64,000 bases of DNA from B33-G16 sp964611035 (GTDB lineage Bacteria; Desulfobacterota; DSM-4660; Desulfatiglandales; B25-G16). The stretch covers positions 1 to 64,000 of the forward strand of contig CAZSWT010000006.1 of assembly GCA_964611035.1 (NCBI GenBank), given 5' to 3'. Shown piece after piece: positions 35,517 to 44,797 of the stretch. The notes below the pieces were generated by a model. That model saw nothing but the letters and a program-made list of their open reading frames with translations, was not told the DNA's origin and did no database searches. Made by a program: the position numbers and the translations under genes. Numbering within the stretch: the first letter of the stretch is position 1; each line of letters starts with the position of its first letter.

Positions 35517-37217
35517 TTACCCTACATTAAGCACTTCTTTATCTATAGAAACAGGTAAAATTATGGTTATCGTGGTCCCCTCACGGGCCAAATTTTCACC
35601 TGAAACCTTACCGTCAAGACCCTCGACAAGCCTTTTAACTATAGCCAAACCTAAGCCAGATCCATCTTTTTTAGTTGTAGAAAAAGGTTTAAATATATCC
35701 TTAGCTATTTTCGGATCTAAGCCTGGTCCATTATCCTCAATTTTTATCCTTACTGACTCTACAAATTCACTTGAACTCTTAGAATCAGTTTCTTTCTGGG
35801 CACTAATAGAGATGAGTCCACCTTTTGGCATAGCCTCGGACGCATTCAGGAAAATATTCCAAAATACCTGTTTAAGCTGCTGTGGATCTGATTTAATCTT
35901 TAAGGGGCTTATAATTTTCGTCTCTATATCTAAATGCTCAGACCAGCTCTGGCTATTTTGAAATAGATAGAGGGTATCCATAATCAATTGATTAAGTTCA
36001 AATTCTTCAATTTCTATCCTTTGCGGTCTAGCAAACTGCAAAAAATCATTTACAAGATGATCCAATCGGCTTACTTCTCTTAAAACAATCTCTATCAATC
36101 TTCTGTTAATATGGGTTTCTTCTTTTGACAGGCTATCATTTAACACCTGAATTGAGCCACTTATTGAAGCTAAAGGATTTCTTATCTCGTGGGCGATTCC
36201 AGCGGCTAATTCTCCAAGCATGGCCATATCTTCCATTCTCTTGACCTCTTGTTCCATCTCCCTGATGCGTGTCGTGTCTTGAAATACAAGTATTTTTCCT
36301 TTATTGCTCCCATCATATTCTTTTAAATGTGAAATATTTAAAAGAAGATCAATTTGCTGGCCCTCCTTCCCTTTATAAGAGAGTTGGCTGAACTTATGTG
36401 GGCTATGAACCTTAAGATACGGCATTATATGAGGGATAATATCGCTAATATCCTTTCGGATGGCATCTCTGGAATCAATATTAAATATCTTTTCCGCTCC
36501 CTTATTAAAGACAATAATTTTGCTATGCTCGTCTAATGCAACTAGTCCCGAGGAAATATTCTGAATAATATTTTCCTTGAGCATCTCCAGATCAGCTATA
36601 TCTTTCTGTTTAGATTTGAGTTCAACCCTGCTCTTCTGAATCTGCTCTGATAGAAAACCACTCAAAAAAGCTACCAAATAAAAGGCAGCTGCATTGACAA
36701 GAATCATATAAAAAATTTCACTACTCTGGTATTCTTGGGCATAGGGAAAACGATAACCAATGGGATTAATCAATCCATAGTAACTTAAATCAAGGAATGC
36801 CCCATAGAGAATGCTGCTAAAAGAGGCGATTATCATTCCTCCATAACGATAAAGAATTATTCCCCCTGAGAATATGTTCAATAAATAAAGAAAGGAGAAT
36901 ATACTTTCAATACCGCCTGTCGTATAGATAATGGCTGTTATGAAGATGGTATCGATAAGAAGCTGAAGATACGCAAACTTGAAGAGATTTTTTATGTACT
37001 TAAGTGCAACTATATAAATAAAGGTGAGAAAATAGATTGAGGCAATAAGGATGTAGTGCGCATTTAAAATCTCACCAAAATAGGTTTTTGTTTCCCTTAC
37101 CTGAATTACAATCGCTACTCCTAAAAGGAGGGAAACAAATCCCACCCTCAGAAACATCAATAATTGAAGACGGGAAAGAGTCTTTTTTTGGTCAAGATTT
37201 CGATCCGTTTTGACCAT
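35517..37217 (-). CDS. PAS-containing sensor histidine kinase (PilS/NtrB-like)
   Basis: A 566-residue membrane kinase. Six predicted transmembrane helices fill the first 200 residues, then a coiled coil, a PAS domain (ISSGLVALDEHSKIIVFNKG), a HisKA domain with phosphorylated His343 in GIAHEIRNPLASIS, and a HATPase with an N-box (FWNIFLNASEAMPKGG), EDNGPGLDP and DGSGLGLAIVKR. The six-helix layout and position 11 bp after pilC fit PilS, which senses pilin levels with the regulator PilR. No response regulator gene is next to it, so the partner must be elsewhere. Confidence 0.9.
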   Translation of the reverse strand: MVKTDRNLDQKKTLSRLQLLMFLRVGFVSLLLGVAIVIQVRETKTYFGEILNAHYILIASIYFLTFIYIVALKYIKNLFKFAYLQLLIDTIFITAIIYTTGGIESIFSFLYLLNIFSGGIILYRYGGMIIASFSSILYGAFLDLSYYGLINPIGYRFPYAQEYQSSEIFYMILVNAAAFYLVAFLSGFLSEQIQKSRVELKSKQKDIADLEMLKENIIQNISSGLVALDEHSKIIVFNKGAEKIFNIDSRDAIRKDISDIIPHIMPYLKVHSPHKFSQLSYKGKEGQQIDLLLNISHLKEYDGSNKGKILVFQDTTRIREMEQEVKRMEDMAMLGELAAGIAHEIRNPLASISGSIQVLNDSLSKEETHINRRLIEIVLREVSRLDHLVNDFLQFARPQRIEIEEFELNQLIMDTLYLFQNSQSWSEHLDIETKIISPLKIKSDPQQLKQVFWNIFLNASEAMPKGGLISISAQKETDSKSSSEFVESVRIKIEDNGPGLDPKIAKDIFKPFSTTKKDGSGLGLAIVKRLVEGLDGKVSGENLAREGTTITIILPVSIDKEVLNVG

Positions 37218-37228
37218 AGTTGTTTGCG

Positions 37229-38437
37229 TCAGCCCATTGCCGCAGCCATCTGGAAGATAGGAAGATACATAGCAATAACCAGACCTCCAATTGAGCCGCC
37301 TAAAAACAACATTAAGAGTGGTTCCAGCATAGATGTCATGGCAGAAACTGCAGCGTCAACTTCATCGTCATAAAAATCCGCTATCTTTTCTAACATGGCA
37401 TCCAGAGCACCAGTTGACTCTCCAACAGAAATCATTTGGGTTACCATGCCAGGAAATATGTCTGTCTCGGAAAGAGGTTCGGCAATTGTTTGCCCTTCAG
37501 CGATGCTACTTCTTGCGTCAAAAATAACCTCTTCTACTATAACATTACCTGCTGTTTTTGCTGTTATCTCTAAGGCATCTAAGATAGGTACACCACTACT
37601 GACCATAGTGCCAAGAGTCCTTGTAAATCTTGCAACAGCCACCTTCTTAATAAGTTCACCAAAAATTGGGAGCTTGAGCAAAATACTGTCTATGTTCCTT
37701 TTTCCTGAACTTGTTTTCCTATATCTCCTAAATGCCCAGACAAAAACAATCAGGCCCACAATCATATAATGTATATTTCCCTTAAAAAAGTCGCTCATGG
37801 CAACCACTACCTGGGTTGGCACTGGTAGTGCCTTTCCAAAACTGGAAAACATATCCTGAAACACAGGGATGACGAAAATCATAATTACGGCAATAACAAT
37901 AATGGCGATACCTACTACAACAATAGGATAGGTCATAGCGCCTTTGATCTGAGATTTTAGCTTTTCTGCCTTTTCAATATACGCCGCCAGACGCTGCAAA
38001 ATGGTATCAAGAATCCCCCCAACCTCTCCTGCAGCAACTAAATTGACAAACAAGGAATCAAACACTTTAGGATGTTTGCCTAATGCATCTGCTAAGGTTG
38101 AACCACCCTCCACATCCTTTGTTATCTGTTTGAGCATATTCCTAAACGTCTTATTCTCTGTCTGCTCTCCCAGAATATTCAATCCCTGAACAAGAGGAAG
38201 GCCAGCATCAATCATTGTGGAGAACTGCCTGGTAAAGATAACAAGGTCTTTTTTAGTGACCTTGGGCTGCATAAATGAAATATTTTCAAAAAGGTCTTTA
38301 GACTTTGGTTTGAGTTTCTTAACTTCGATACTTCTCTTCTTGAGCTGTATCCTTGCTATCCTTTCATCAGCAGCCTCGAGTTCACCTTTTAAGGAACGCC
38401 CCTTTTTGGTCTTGCCAGCCCAAACATAAATAGGCAT
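37229..38437 (-). CDS. pilC: Type IV pilus inner-membrane platform protein PilC
   Basis: A 402-residue type II secretion F-domain protein. It begins PIYVWAGKTKKGRSLKGELEA, has two GspF domains (VIFTRQFSTMIDAGLPLVQG and RFTRTLGTMVSSGVPILDAL), and ends in a transmembrane segment with MEPLLMLFLGGSIGGLVIAM. It anchors the pilus assembly ATPases. No pilB or pilT gene precedes it; the neighbour on that side is the divergent groES. Confidence 0.94.
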   Translation of the reverse strand: MPIYVWAGKTKKGRSLKGELEAADERIARIQLKKRSIEVKKLKPKSKDLFENISFMQPKVTKKDLVIFTRQFSTMIDAGLPLVQGLNILGEQTENKTFRNMLKQITKDVEGGSTLADALGKHPKVFDSLFVNLVAAGEVGGILDTILQRLAAYIEKAEKLKSQIKGAMTYPIVVVGIAIIVIAVIMIFVIPVFQDMFSSFGKALPVPTQVVVAMSDFFKGNIHYMIVGLIVFVWAFRRYRKTSSGKRNIDSILLKLPIFGELIKKVAVARFTRTLGTMVSSGVPILDALEITAKTAGNVIVEEVIFDARSSIAEGQTIAEPLSETDIFPGMVTQMISVGESTGALDAMLEKIADFYDDEVDAAVSAMTSMLEPLLMLFLGGSIGGLVIAMYLPIFQMAAAMG

Positions 38438-38618
38438 GGTTCGCCCTCCTGTCTATTTACATTAAATTTATTCAGCAGTTATTGATGATTAGCTTAATTA
38501 TGTTCAGAGCTCATGTCAAGAAATCTCTTTTATTTTTCTAATCAGTCCCTAAAATAAAAGGATTTTTAAATAATTCTCAAACTAATCCGTCGGAAAATAT
38601 TTTTTTAAATCAAGGGGC

Positions 38619-38646
38619 TTGACATTTTTATTTTAGTCATTATCCT
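38619..38646 (+). promoter_or_regulatory. Putative sigma-70-like promoter for groES-groEL
   Basis: TTGACA (38619-38624), a 16-base spacer, and TATCCT (38641-38646), about 40 bp before the groES start. I see no CIRCE element (TTAGCACTC-N9-GAGTGCTAA), so HrcA control is not indicated at this locus. Confidence 0.45.
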
Positions 38647-38689
38647 TTTTAGATATCTGTAATATTGAACGAAAAAATAAGGAGGAATG

Positions 38690-38980
38690 ATGAAAATTCA
38701 GCCACTGCACGACCGTGTAATTGTAAAAAGAGTTGAAGAGGAAGAAGCAACCAAAGGTGGTATCATAATTCCTGATACAGCCAAGGAAAAACCAATGGAA
38801 GGAATCGTTGTTGCTGTTGGAAGCGGAAAGAGCGAGGGAGAGGGAGAAAAAAAGATACCTTTAGAGGTTAAGAAAGGCGATAGAGTCTTGTTTTCCAAAT
38901 ATGCAGGAACTGAGATTACAATAGATGGCGAAGACCACCTTATCATGAAAGAAGAAGATATTATTGCTATTGTTAAATAA
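38690..38980 (+). CDS. groES: Co-chaperonin GroES
   Basis: 96 residues, MKIQPLHDRVIVKRVEEEEA onwards, with the mobile-loop region GGIIIPDTAKEKP and the roof segment. It caps GroEL. Two ATGs are adjacent at 38687 and 38690; the GGAGG at 38681-38685 is spaced better for the second, which also gives the conserved family start. groEL follows after 37 bp. Confidence 0.97.
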   Translation: MKIQPLHDRVIVKRVEEEEATKGGIIIPDTAKEKPMEGIVVAVGSGKSEGEGEKKIPLEVKKGDRVLFSKYAGTEITIDGEDHLIMKEEDIIAIVK

Positions 38981-39017
38981 TTATTTTTAATTTTAAAATC
39001 TCAAGGAGGATTTCATT

Positions 39018-40661
39018 ATGGCAGCAAAGGAAATTATATATGATTCCAAGGCCAGGGAATTAATATTGAAAGGCATAGACACACTGGCTGAGGCAGTTAA
39101 GGTAACTCTTGGCCCAAAGGGAAGAAATGTTATCTTAGAGAAGTCCTGGGGATCACCCACTATTACTAAGGACGGCGTTACCGTGGCTAAGGAGATAGAG
39201 CTTGAAGATAAGTTTGAAAACATGGGCGCTCAGATGGTCAAAGAGGTTGCCTCTAAGACATCAGATGTAGCAGGGGATGGAACAACAACAGCCACTTTGT
39301 TGGCCCAATCAATCTACCGTGAAGGTGCAAAGCTTGTCACAGCAGGCGCTAATCCTATGGCCCTCAAGAGAGGTATTGAAAAGGCAGTAGATGTAATCGT
39401 AGGTGAACTGAAAAAGATGTCCAGAATAACAAAAGAGCAGCAAGAAATTTCTCAGGTAGGCACAATCTCGGCAAACAATGATCAGACTATAGGAAATATT
39501 ATTGCTGAGTCCATGGCAAAGGTTGGAAAAGAGGGCGTTATCACTGTTGAGGAGGCAAAAAGTATGGAGACAACCCTCGAGATTGTCGAGGGAATGCAAT
39601 TTGACAGAGGTTATCTTTCCCCCTACTTTGTAACGGATGCTGAAAAGATGGACGTCTCATTAGAAGAGCCTTATATCCTGTTACACGAAAAAAAGATCAG
39701 CAACATGAAAGATATGGTTCCTCTGCTTGAACAGATCGCCAAGATGGGAAAACCTCTCTTAATCTTAGCCGAGGATGTAGAGGGTGAGGCCCTTGCTACT
39801 CTGGTGGTTAACAAACTGAGAGGGACAATAAAAATAGCAGCTGTTAAGGCGCCTGGCTTTGGAGATAGGCGTAAGGCCATGCTTGAGGATGTTGCTATCC
39901 TCACAGGAGGTAAGGTGATCTCAGAAGACCTGGGCCTTAAACTGGAAAATGTAAGCACAGCTGACCTTGGCACAGCAAAAACCGTCAATATCGATAAAGA
40001 CAATACAACTATTGTCGATGGCGGTGGAAGCAGAAGTGATCTGGAAGGAAGGGTAAAACAAATCAGGAGTCAGATAGATGATACCACCTCTGACTATGAT
40101 AAAGAAAAATTGCAGGAAAGGCTGGCCAAGTTGATTGGTGGTGTTGCCGTTATTAATGTCGGAGCCGCAACAGAGACAGAGATGAAGGAAAAGAAGGCAA
40201 GGGTTGAGGACGCCCTCAATGCTACCAGGGCAGCAGTAGAAGAAGGGATCGTTCCTGGTGGCGGTATTGCATTTATCAGATCCATTTCAGCTTTATCAAA
40301 GCTAAAACTGGAGGGAGACGAACAGCTTGGAGTAAATATAGTCAAAAGATCTTTAGAAGACCCGGTACGTCAGATTGCAAACAATGCCGGCTTAGAAGGA
40401 TCAGTCGTGGTGGAGAAGGTGAAAGAAGAAAAAGGTGCCTTTGGTTTGAATGCTGAGACAGGTGAGTATGAAGATCTCGTCAAGGCTGGAATCATTGATC
40501 CAACCAAAGTTACACGATATGCCCTTCAAAATGCCGCTTCTGTCACTGCCCTTATGCTTACTACCCAGGCTATGATAGCTGAAAAACCAAAAGAAGAAAA
40601 AGCAGCGCCAGCAATGCCTCCAGGAGGTGGCTATGGTGGTGGAATGGAAGGAATGATGTAA
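39018..40661 (+). CDS. groEL: Chaperonin GroEL
   Basis: A 547-residue 60-kDa chaperonin, full length. Seen: AKEIIYDSKARELILKGI, the ATP-binding VTLGPKGRNVIL and SDVAGDGTTTATLLAQ, the GGG hinge (EEGIVPGGGIAFIRS), NAASVTALMLTTQAM and the GGM-rich C-terminal tail (GGGYGGGMEGMM). AAGGAGG precedes the ATG. Expressed with groES from the upstream promoter and ended by the terminator at 40696-40727. Confidence 0.98.
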   Translation: MAAKEIIYDSKARELILKGIDTLAEAVKVTLGPKGRNVILEKSWGSPTITKDGVTVAKEIELEDKFENMGAQMVKEVASKTSDVAGDGTTTATLLAQSIYREGAKLVTAGANPMALKRGIEKAVDVIVGELKKMSRITKEQQEISQVGTISANNDQTIGNIIAESMAKVGKEGVITVEEAKSMETTLEIVEGMQFDRGYLSPYFVTDAEKMDVSLEEPYILLHEKKISNMKDMVPLLEQIAKMGKPLLILAEDVEGEALATLVVNKLRGTIKIAAVKAPGFGDRRKAMLEDVAILTGGKVISEDLGLKLENVSTADLGTAKTVNIDKDNTTIVDGGGSRSDLEGRVKQIRSQIDDTTSDYDKEKLQERLAKLIGGVAVINVGAATETEMKEKKARVEDALNATRAAVEEGIVPGGGIAFIRSISALSKLKLEGDEQLGVNIVKRSLEDPVRQIANNAGLEGSVVVEKVKEEKGAFGLNAETGEYEDLVKAGIIDPTKVTRYALQNAASVTALMLTTQAMIAEKPKEEKAAPAMPPGGGYGGGMEGMM

Positions 40662-40695
40662 TTTTTAGAAAAAATAGCTGGGCTTTTATCCTTAA

Positions 40696-40727
40696 GGCGG
40701 CCAATTACTGATTGGCCGCCTTTTTTT
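40696..40727 (+). terminator. Rho-independent terminator of groES-groEL
   Basis: GGCGGCCAAT (40696-40705), loop TACTG, ATTGGCCGCC (40711-40720), then seven Ts. A perfect 10-bp stem, 34 bp after the groEL stop. Confidence 0.95.
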
Positions 40728-40845
40728 ATATCTAAATCAAGATAAAATAGTCTATAATGGATTTAGAGATTTCGGCACACTATTCCATATGGGTGGCAAA
40801 AACTAACATTTCAATAAATTAGAGAATTTTCGAGATAACGCAGTA

Positions 40846-41583
40846 ATGAAATTCCTTTCTCAATTAATTGACATTATCTATCCCCCACGCTGCCATATCT
40901 GTAATCGGTTCTTGTCTAATGATGAAAGGGTTCCCTCCTCGTTTCATTTATGTTCTAGTTGTTTAGATAGCCTTATCCCTATTACCCATCCGATGTGTAC
41001 TGTCTGCGGTCTGCCTTTCCAAACCTCAACAGGATCAGATCATCTCTGTGAAAATTGTCTTCGCAAAAGGCCCTGGTATGATTTCCTCCGATCACCTTAT
41101 CTTTACTCAAGCCCACTTATGGAATGTATACAAAGATTCAAATACAATATGGAAACTCACCTAATGTCCTCTCTTGGACAGCTACTGTCCTCCTTTGCCA
41201 AAGAATGGATACCCGATCTAAAGGATTTTATAATCATCCCTGTACCTCTCCACAGGCGCAGACTCAGAGAAAGGGGCTTCAACCAGAGTCTTTTGTTGGC
41301 CAGGGTGTTATCCTCAGACCTTGGGAATCGATTAGATTATCTATCCCTTATCAGAAACAGATATACGCAAGCGCAGACAGGTCTGAAGAAAAAAGAAAGG
41401 AGAAAAAATGTTAAAGATGCCTTTTCCATTATACACCCTGATGCTATCAAGTATAAAAAGATACTATTGGTTGATGATGTCTTTACAACCGGGTACACCT
41501 TGAATGAATGCGCACGAACCCTGAAAAAATCAGGGGCTACAACTGTTATTTGTCTAACACTCGCCAGAACTCTGGTTAATTGA
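40846..41583 (+). CDS. ComF family protein (phosphoribosyltransferase fold)
   Basis: A 245-residue ComF/GntX-type protein. The N-terminus carries paired CxxC zinc motifs (CHICNRFL, CSSCLDS, CTVCGLPF, CENCLRKRP). The C-terminal half has the PRTase motif ILLVDDVFTTGYTLNECA. ComF takes part in DNA uptake in naturally competent bacteria; in others its role is unclear. It is not closely coupled to its neighbours. Confidence 0.93.
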   Translation: MKFLSQLIDIIYPPRCHICNRFLSNDERVPSSFHLCSSCLDSLIPITHPMCTVCGLPFQTSTGSDHLCENCLRKRPWYDFLRSPYLYSSPLMECIQRFKYNMETHLMSSLGQLLSSFAKEWIPDLKDFIIIPVPLHRRRLRERGFNQSLLLARVLSSDLGNRLDYLSLIRNRYTQAQTGLKKKERRKNVKDAFSIIHPDAIKYKKILLVDDVFTTGYTLNECARTLKKSGATTVICLTLARTLVN

Positions 41584-41686
41584 AGATGAAATGGTAAATT
41601 AGATACGTTGTTACACATCCAAAAAAGGTTGCAATCCATATAATCAACTGTTAACGTAATTGCACTTTATTTTCCTGGAATGGCCA

Positions 41687-42646
41687 ATGATTGAACAAGG
41701 TCAAATAAATAAACCAAGAGCAGTAAATAATCATATACTTGCAATTGCTGGTGGAAAAGGGGGTACTGGTAAAAGCCTTATTACCGCAAGTATAGGCATC
41801 TGTTTGGCTGATAGAGGCAATGGTGTTCTTCTCATAGATGCTGATTTGGGAACAGCTAATCTACATACCTTTTTGGGATTAGAACCTCCGAAATTAGGTC
41901 TATCTGATTTTGTTAGCAAAAAAGAATCAACTATTTCTGGTATCATAACCAAGACAGGGATAAATAATCTTAAACTAATTTCAGGGGCTAAAGATATGAT
42001 AGGGATCGCTAATCTATCCTATGGGCAAAAGGTAAAGGTATTGAACAATATCAAAAAATTGAATTATAGATATATCTTATTAGATCTTGGCCCTGGCACA
42101 TCCTTTAATATCCTCGATTTTTTTTTGATTTCCCATTGCGGTATCCTTATAACATCACCGGAACCCACATCTATTGAAAATACATATCGCTTTACAAAGG
42201 GGCTTCTTTTTCGCCATTTAAGAAAGACTATTAGTAAAAAAGTGGTGAGATCCCTCATAGACAATGGGATCAGGCAGAGGAATGGGCACAAATTTGAGTC
42301 AGTCTTTGATCTCCTGGAAACCATAGAAACAATCGAACCAAGGCTTGGAGATACTATATCACGCTATCTCTCAACCTTAGATATTAAATTAATTGTTAAC
42401 CAGGTGCGCACAAGTAAAGACAGGGCCATAGGGCAAAAGATGGCTATCGCGATCAAGAAACACTTTGGTATCCAGATTGATTTCTTGGGAAACGTAAGTC
42501 ATGATAATACACTTAGGAAAGGCCTACTCCAGAAAAAACCCCTCATGGCTTATTTGCCACACTCTAAGGCATTTAAAGAACTTACTGAAATAACTCAAAA
42601 AATATCACCACGTTATCAATTAGGATTAGGCTTTCCTGCTGATTAA
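41687..42646 (+). CDS. MinD/ParA-like P-loop ATPase
   Basis: About 319 residues. The deviant Walker A motif is KGGTGKS (24-30), with LLIDADLGTANLHTFLGL (Walker A') and YILLDLGPGTSFNILDFFL (Walker B). The last third resembles FlhG/MinD-type proteins but has no clear membrane-targeting helix. The frame opens at TTG 41660; ATG 41687 with GGAA upstream is the better start. It is followed by a J-domain/RodZ-HTH gene (27-bp gap), and the pair probably acts in positioning a surface or cell-pole structure, which is inference. Confidence 0.85.
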   Translation: MIEQGQINKPRAVNNHILAIAGGKGGTGKSLITASIGICLADRGNGVLLIDADLGTANLHTFLGLEPPKLGLSDFVSKKESTISGIITKTGINNLKLISGAKDMIGIANLSYGQKVKVLNNIKKLNYRYILLDLGPGTSFNILDFFLISHCGILITSPEPTSIENTYRFTKGLLFRHLRKTISKKVVRSLIDNGIRQRNGHKFESVFDLLETIETIEPRLGDTISRYLSTLDIKLIVNQVRTSKDRAIGQKMAIAIKKHFGIQIDFLGNVSHDNTLRKGLLQKKPLMAYLPHSKAFKELTEITQKISPRYQLGLGFPAD

Positions 42647-42673
42647 TGTTTTTACCTAAATATCAGGCAGCTT

Positions 42674-43339
42674 ATGAAGAGATTAACCGAGCAAGACTAT
42701 TACAATTTACTTGACATTTCTCCCAAGGCCTCTTTTGGGGAAGTTCGATCTGCCTACGACCAAGCCATGAGTATATACTCGAGTGATTCTATTTCCACCT
42801 ACACTCTTTTTACACAAAAGGAAAGGAAGCTCATCCTTTCCCGTTTGGCTGAAGCGTACAGAACCCTGACTAACAGCCAGCTCAGAAAAGAATACAATCA
42901 TTTTTTGATTGAAAGAGGTGAGCGTTCTCCTCAAGAAATCGGATTTTTATCCATGGAAGATTCTAATATAGCCAAAGGTAAGCTTCTGGAGGTAAGTGTA
43001 GAAAGCCTCACCCAGAAACAACAAGAAGCAAAGGATGAGCGCTCTCCTTCTAATAAAAACCTTAGCCTCTTCGACAGCCAAATTTCGGTTACTGGGAAAG
43101 ACATTAAAACAATTAGGACATCCAAAGAAATGGGCCTTGAAGAAATATTCAAACAAACAAATATATCACGAGAAACATTAGAAGATATTGAGGAAGAACG
43201 TTTTGAAAAGCTCCCAGCCCTTGTCTATCTTAAAGGATTTTTAAAGGCCTACGCTAAAATACTGCAAGTTAATCAGCCCGAAATGGTGGAAGGATATGTA
43301 AAAAGGTATCTCGAATGGAAGAATACCTATCAAAAATAA
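42674..43339 (+). CDS. J-domain protein fused to RodZ-type helix-turn-helix
   Basis: 221 residues. Residues 5-80 resemble a degenerate DnaJ domain (EQDYYNLLDISPKASFGEVR and LSRLAEAYRTLTNSQLRKEY); the HPD tripeptide needed to stimulate DnaK is not seen, so it is probably a J-like scaffold. After a polar linker, residues 140-215 form the RodZ-like HTH (KTIRTSKEMGLEEIFKQTNI with RFEKLPALVYLKGFLKAYAK). There is no transmembrane helix. The 3' end overlaps rfaE2 by 25 bp. Confidence 0.82.
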   Translation: MKRLTEQDYYNLLDISPKASFGEVRSAYDQAMSIYSSDSISTYTLFTQKERKLILSRLAEAYRTLTNSQLRKEYNHFLIERGERSPQEIGFLSMEDSNIAKGKLLEVSVESLTQKQQEAKDERSPSNKNLSLFDSQISVTGKDIKTIRTSKEMGLEEIFKQTNISRETLEDIEEERFEKLPALVYLKGFLKAYAKILQVNQPEMVEGYVKRYLEWKNTYQK

Positions 43340-43815
43340 AAACCCAATCAGCAATGAAAAAGGTAGTGGAAAAAGCAAAAGCAGAAGGCAAAAAAATAGT
43401 TTTCACCAATGGCTGTTTTGACATCCTTCATCAAGGTCACATGCGTTATCTTTCTGAGGCCAAGAAGTTAGGAGATTACCTGATAGTTGGCGTAAATAGC
43501 GATAGATCTATTAGAAACATTAAAGGAAATAATCGTCCCTTGATGACTGAGGAAGCAAGGGCGGAATTGCTTGCCGCTCTCTGTTTTGTTGATGGGGTTG
43601 TTATTTTTACTGGGGATAACCCTCTTGCCATAATCAAATATCTTCAACCTCAAATCTTAGTAAAAGGTGCGGATTGGGCTGAGGATGATATTATAGGGGC
43701 TGAATTCATTAAAAAAACAGGGGGTGAGGTTAAACGAATACCCCTTATCGAAAATATTTCCACCTCAGATATTATTCGCCGAATTATTGATCTCAATTCC
43801 GCTCAAAATAGCTAA
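43315..43815 (+). CDS. rfaE2: D-glycero-beta-D-manno-heptose 1-phosphate adenylyltransferase
   Basis: 166 residues: the cytidylyltransferase-like domain of HldE as a stand-alone protein, making ADP-heptose for lipopolysaccharide core. Seen: FTNGCFDILHQGHMRYL (HxGH at 39-42), VGVNSDRSIRNIKG, RPLMTEEARAELL, LVKGADWAEDDIIGAEF and the ISTSDII end. Its start lies 25 bp inside the preceding gene. It implies an outer membrane with heptose-containing LPS. Confidence 0.95.
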   Translation: MEEYLSKIKTQSAMKKVVEKAKAEGKKIVFTNGCFDILHQGHMRYLSEAKKLGDYLIVGVNSDRSIRNIKGNNRPLMTEEARAELLAALCFVDGVVIFTGDNPLAIIKYLQPQILVKGADWAEDDIIGAEFIKKTGGEVKRIPLIENISTSDIIRRIIDLNSAQNS

Positions 43816-43867
43816 GTGCTTCGATTCGCAAATACGGCTACGTATCTTTATGAGAATAGTCTGTGGG

Positions 43868-43925
43868 ATTGTCTTCGACCCAGAGCGACTCGACATGAGC
43901 TCGTCGACATGTCTCAGACCGAAGG
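43868..43925. repeat. Palindromic intergenic repeat
   Basis: TTCGACCCAGAGCGACTCG ... GACATGAGCTCGTCGACATGTC ... CAGACCGAAGGG forms an imperfect inverted repeat (CTTCGACC arms with a CATGAGCTCGTCGACATG centre). Related CTCGGCC/GAGCTCGAGGCC text occurs at the centre of the 29-kb element. No gene lies in 43816-44037. Confidence 0.5.
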
Positions 43926-44037
43926 GCTCACTCAGCACTTAGTCCTGAGTGAATGAATACGTCATCGAATTTATGAACCGATGGACTAAGGCAAGGCAGC
44001 TACCTTATTAAGATAAAGGGGTTAATTTTTAGTATGT

Positions 44038-44114
44038 GCGCCCATAGCTCAGCTGGATAGAGTAACGGACTACGAATCCGTAGGTCGGGTGTTCGAATCA
44101 CCCTGGGCGCACCA
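44038..44114 (+). tRNA. tRNA-Arg (anticodon ACG)
   Basis: 77 nt including encoded CCA. Acceptor GCGCCCA pairs with TGGGCGC; D-arm GCTCAGCTGGATAGAGT; anticodon stem ACGGA/TCCGT around loop CTACGAA (ACG); T-arm GGGTGTTCGAATCACCC. All arms pair. Confidence 0.96.
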
Positions 44115-44469
44115 GCAAAATAATTAATCAGATACATCAAAACATCTATTGCCAGCTCTTAGATTATCTTAAACCTCGATGAAATCCCCTAATATATCAA
44201 TAACTTCTCGCTCCATTGATGGTGAGGACTTAAAATAGGCAATGTAGTTCAGTTCGATATCACCGCTCACAAACTGAGCAAGCGGCAAATCAGCATAATT
44301 TTGTTCTTATTGATTTTTCAATTGAGAATATTTTTCCCACAGTGTATGTTCTTTTTTACATTACCCATTTAAATCTTAATCCTGATTCATCTAGAGGTTC
44401 CTTATCTTTATTAGAGGTTAATGTTGAAAGGAAATATTTTATAGAGTTAAAAGAAGGAGGAAAGCTATT
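44115..44469. other. Intergenic region after tRNA-Arg
   Basis: 355 bp. On the minus strand 44169-44306 holds a 45-codon open stretch without a good start (ADLPLAQFVSGDIELNYIAY, then SSPSMEREVIDILGDF), possibly the tail of a decayed gene. No terminator or other feature was recognised. Confidence 0.4.
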
Positions 44470-44772
44470 ATGGAAAAGAATCATTCAGTTGAAGATGTTA
44501 CGCAGGCAATAGCAAAGGTAACGCATCCATCTATAGATCGAAGCCTTACGGATTTAGGTATGATCCGGGATATCGCTTTGACGGGAAATACTGCCTCTTT
44601 AAGCCTGTTACTCCCATTTCCAGGCATCCCTATCTTATCTTTCTTAGAGAAAAGCCTGAAAGAATCAGTAATCCCGCTGGGAGTAGATCTTGAAATAAAG
44701 ATAGAGCAAATGAATCAAGAAGAGATCCAGAATTTTCTGACCATGGAGAAAGAGGCCTGGAAGGGATTATAA
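44470..44772 (+). CDS. DUF59 / MIP18-like iron-sulfur assembly domain protein
   Basis: 100 residues forming one DUF59 (FeS_assembly_P) domain: EDVTQAIAKVTHPSIDRSLT, LGMIRDIALTGNTASLSLLL and the LPFPGIPILSFLEKSLKESV helix. The domain is usually the N-terminal part of Mrp/ApbC or a free protein such as SufT. The conserved Asp/Pro start of the domain is kept. AAGGAGG precedes the ATG. It lies just before parS and may not be related to parAB. Confidence 0.85.
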   Translation: MEKNHSVEDVTQAIAKVTHPSIDRSLTDLGMIRDIALTGNTASLSLLLPFPGIPILSFLEKSLKESVIPLGVDLEIKIEQMNQEEIQNFLTMEKEAWKGL

Positions 44773-44781
44773 ATTTAGAAA

Positions 44782-44797
44782 TGTTTCACGTGAAACA
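44782..44797. promoter_or_regulatory. parS: parS centromere site
   Basis: TGTTTCACGTGAAACA, a perfect 16-bp palindrome matching the bacterial parS consensus. It lies between the DUF59 gene and parA, the usual place for chromosomal parS. ParB (45710) should load here. It indicates an origin-proximal location. Confidence 0.96.

Noticed and set aside
38438..38686. CIRCE element before groES
   Set aside because: No TTAGCACTC / GAGTGCTAA pair found; only a sigma-70-like promoter is visible.
44169..44306. Minus-strand 45-codon stretch as a real gene
   Set aside because: No start codon or ribosome site and no recognised family; kept only as a possible relic in the intergenic entry.
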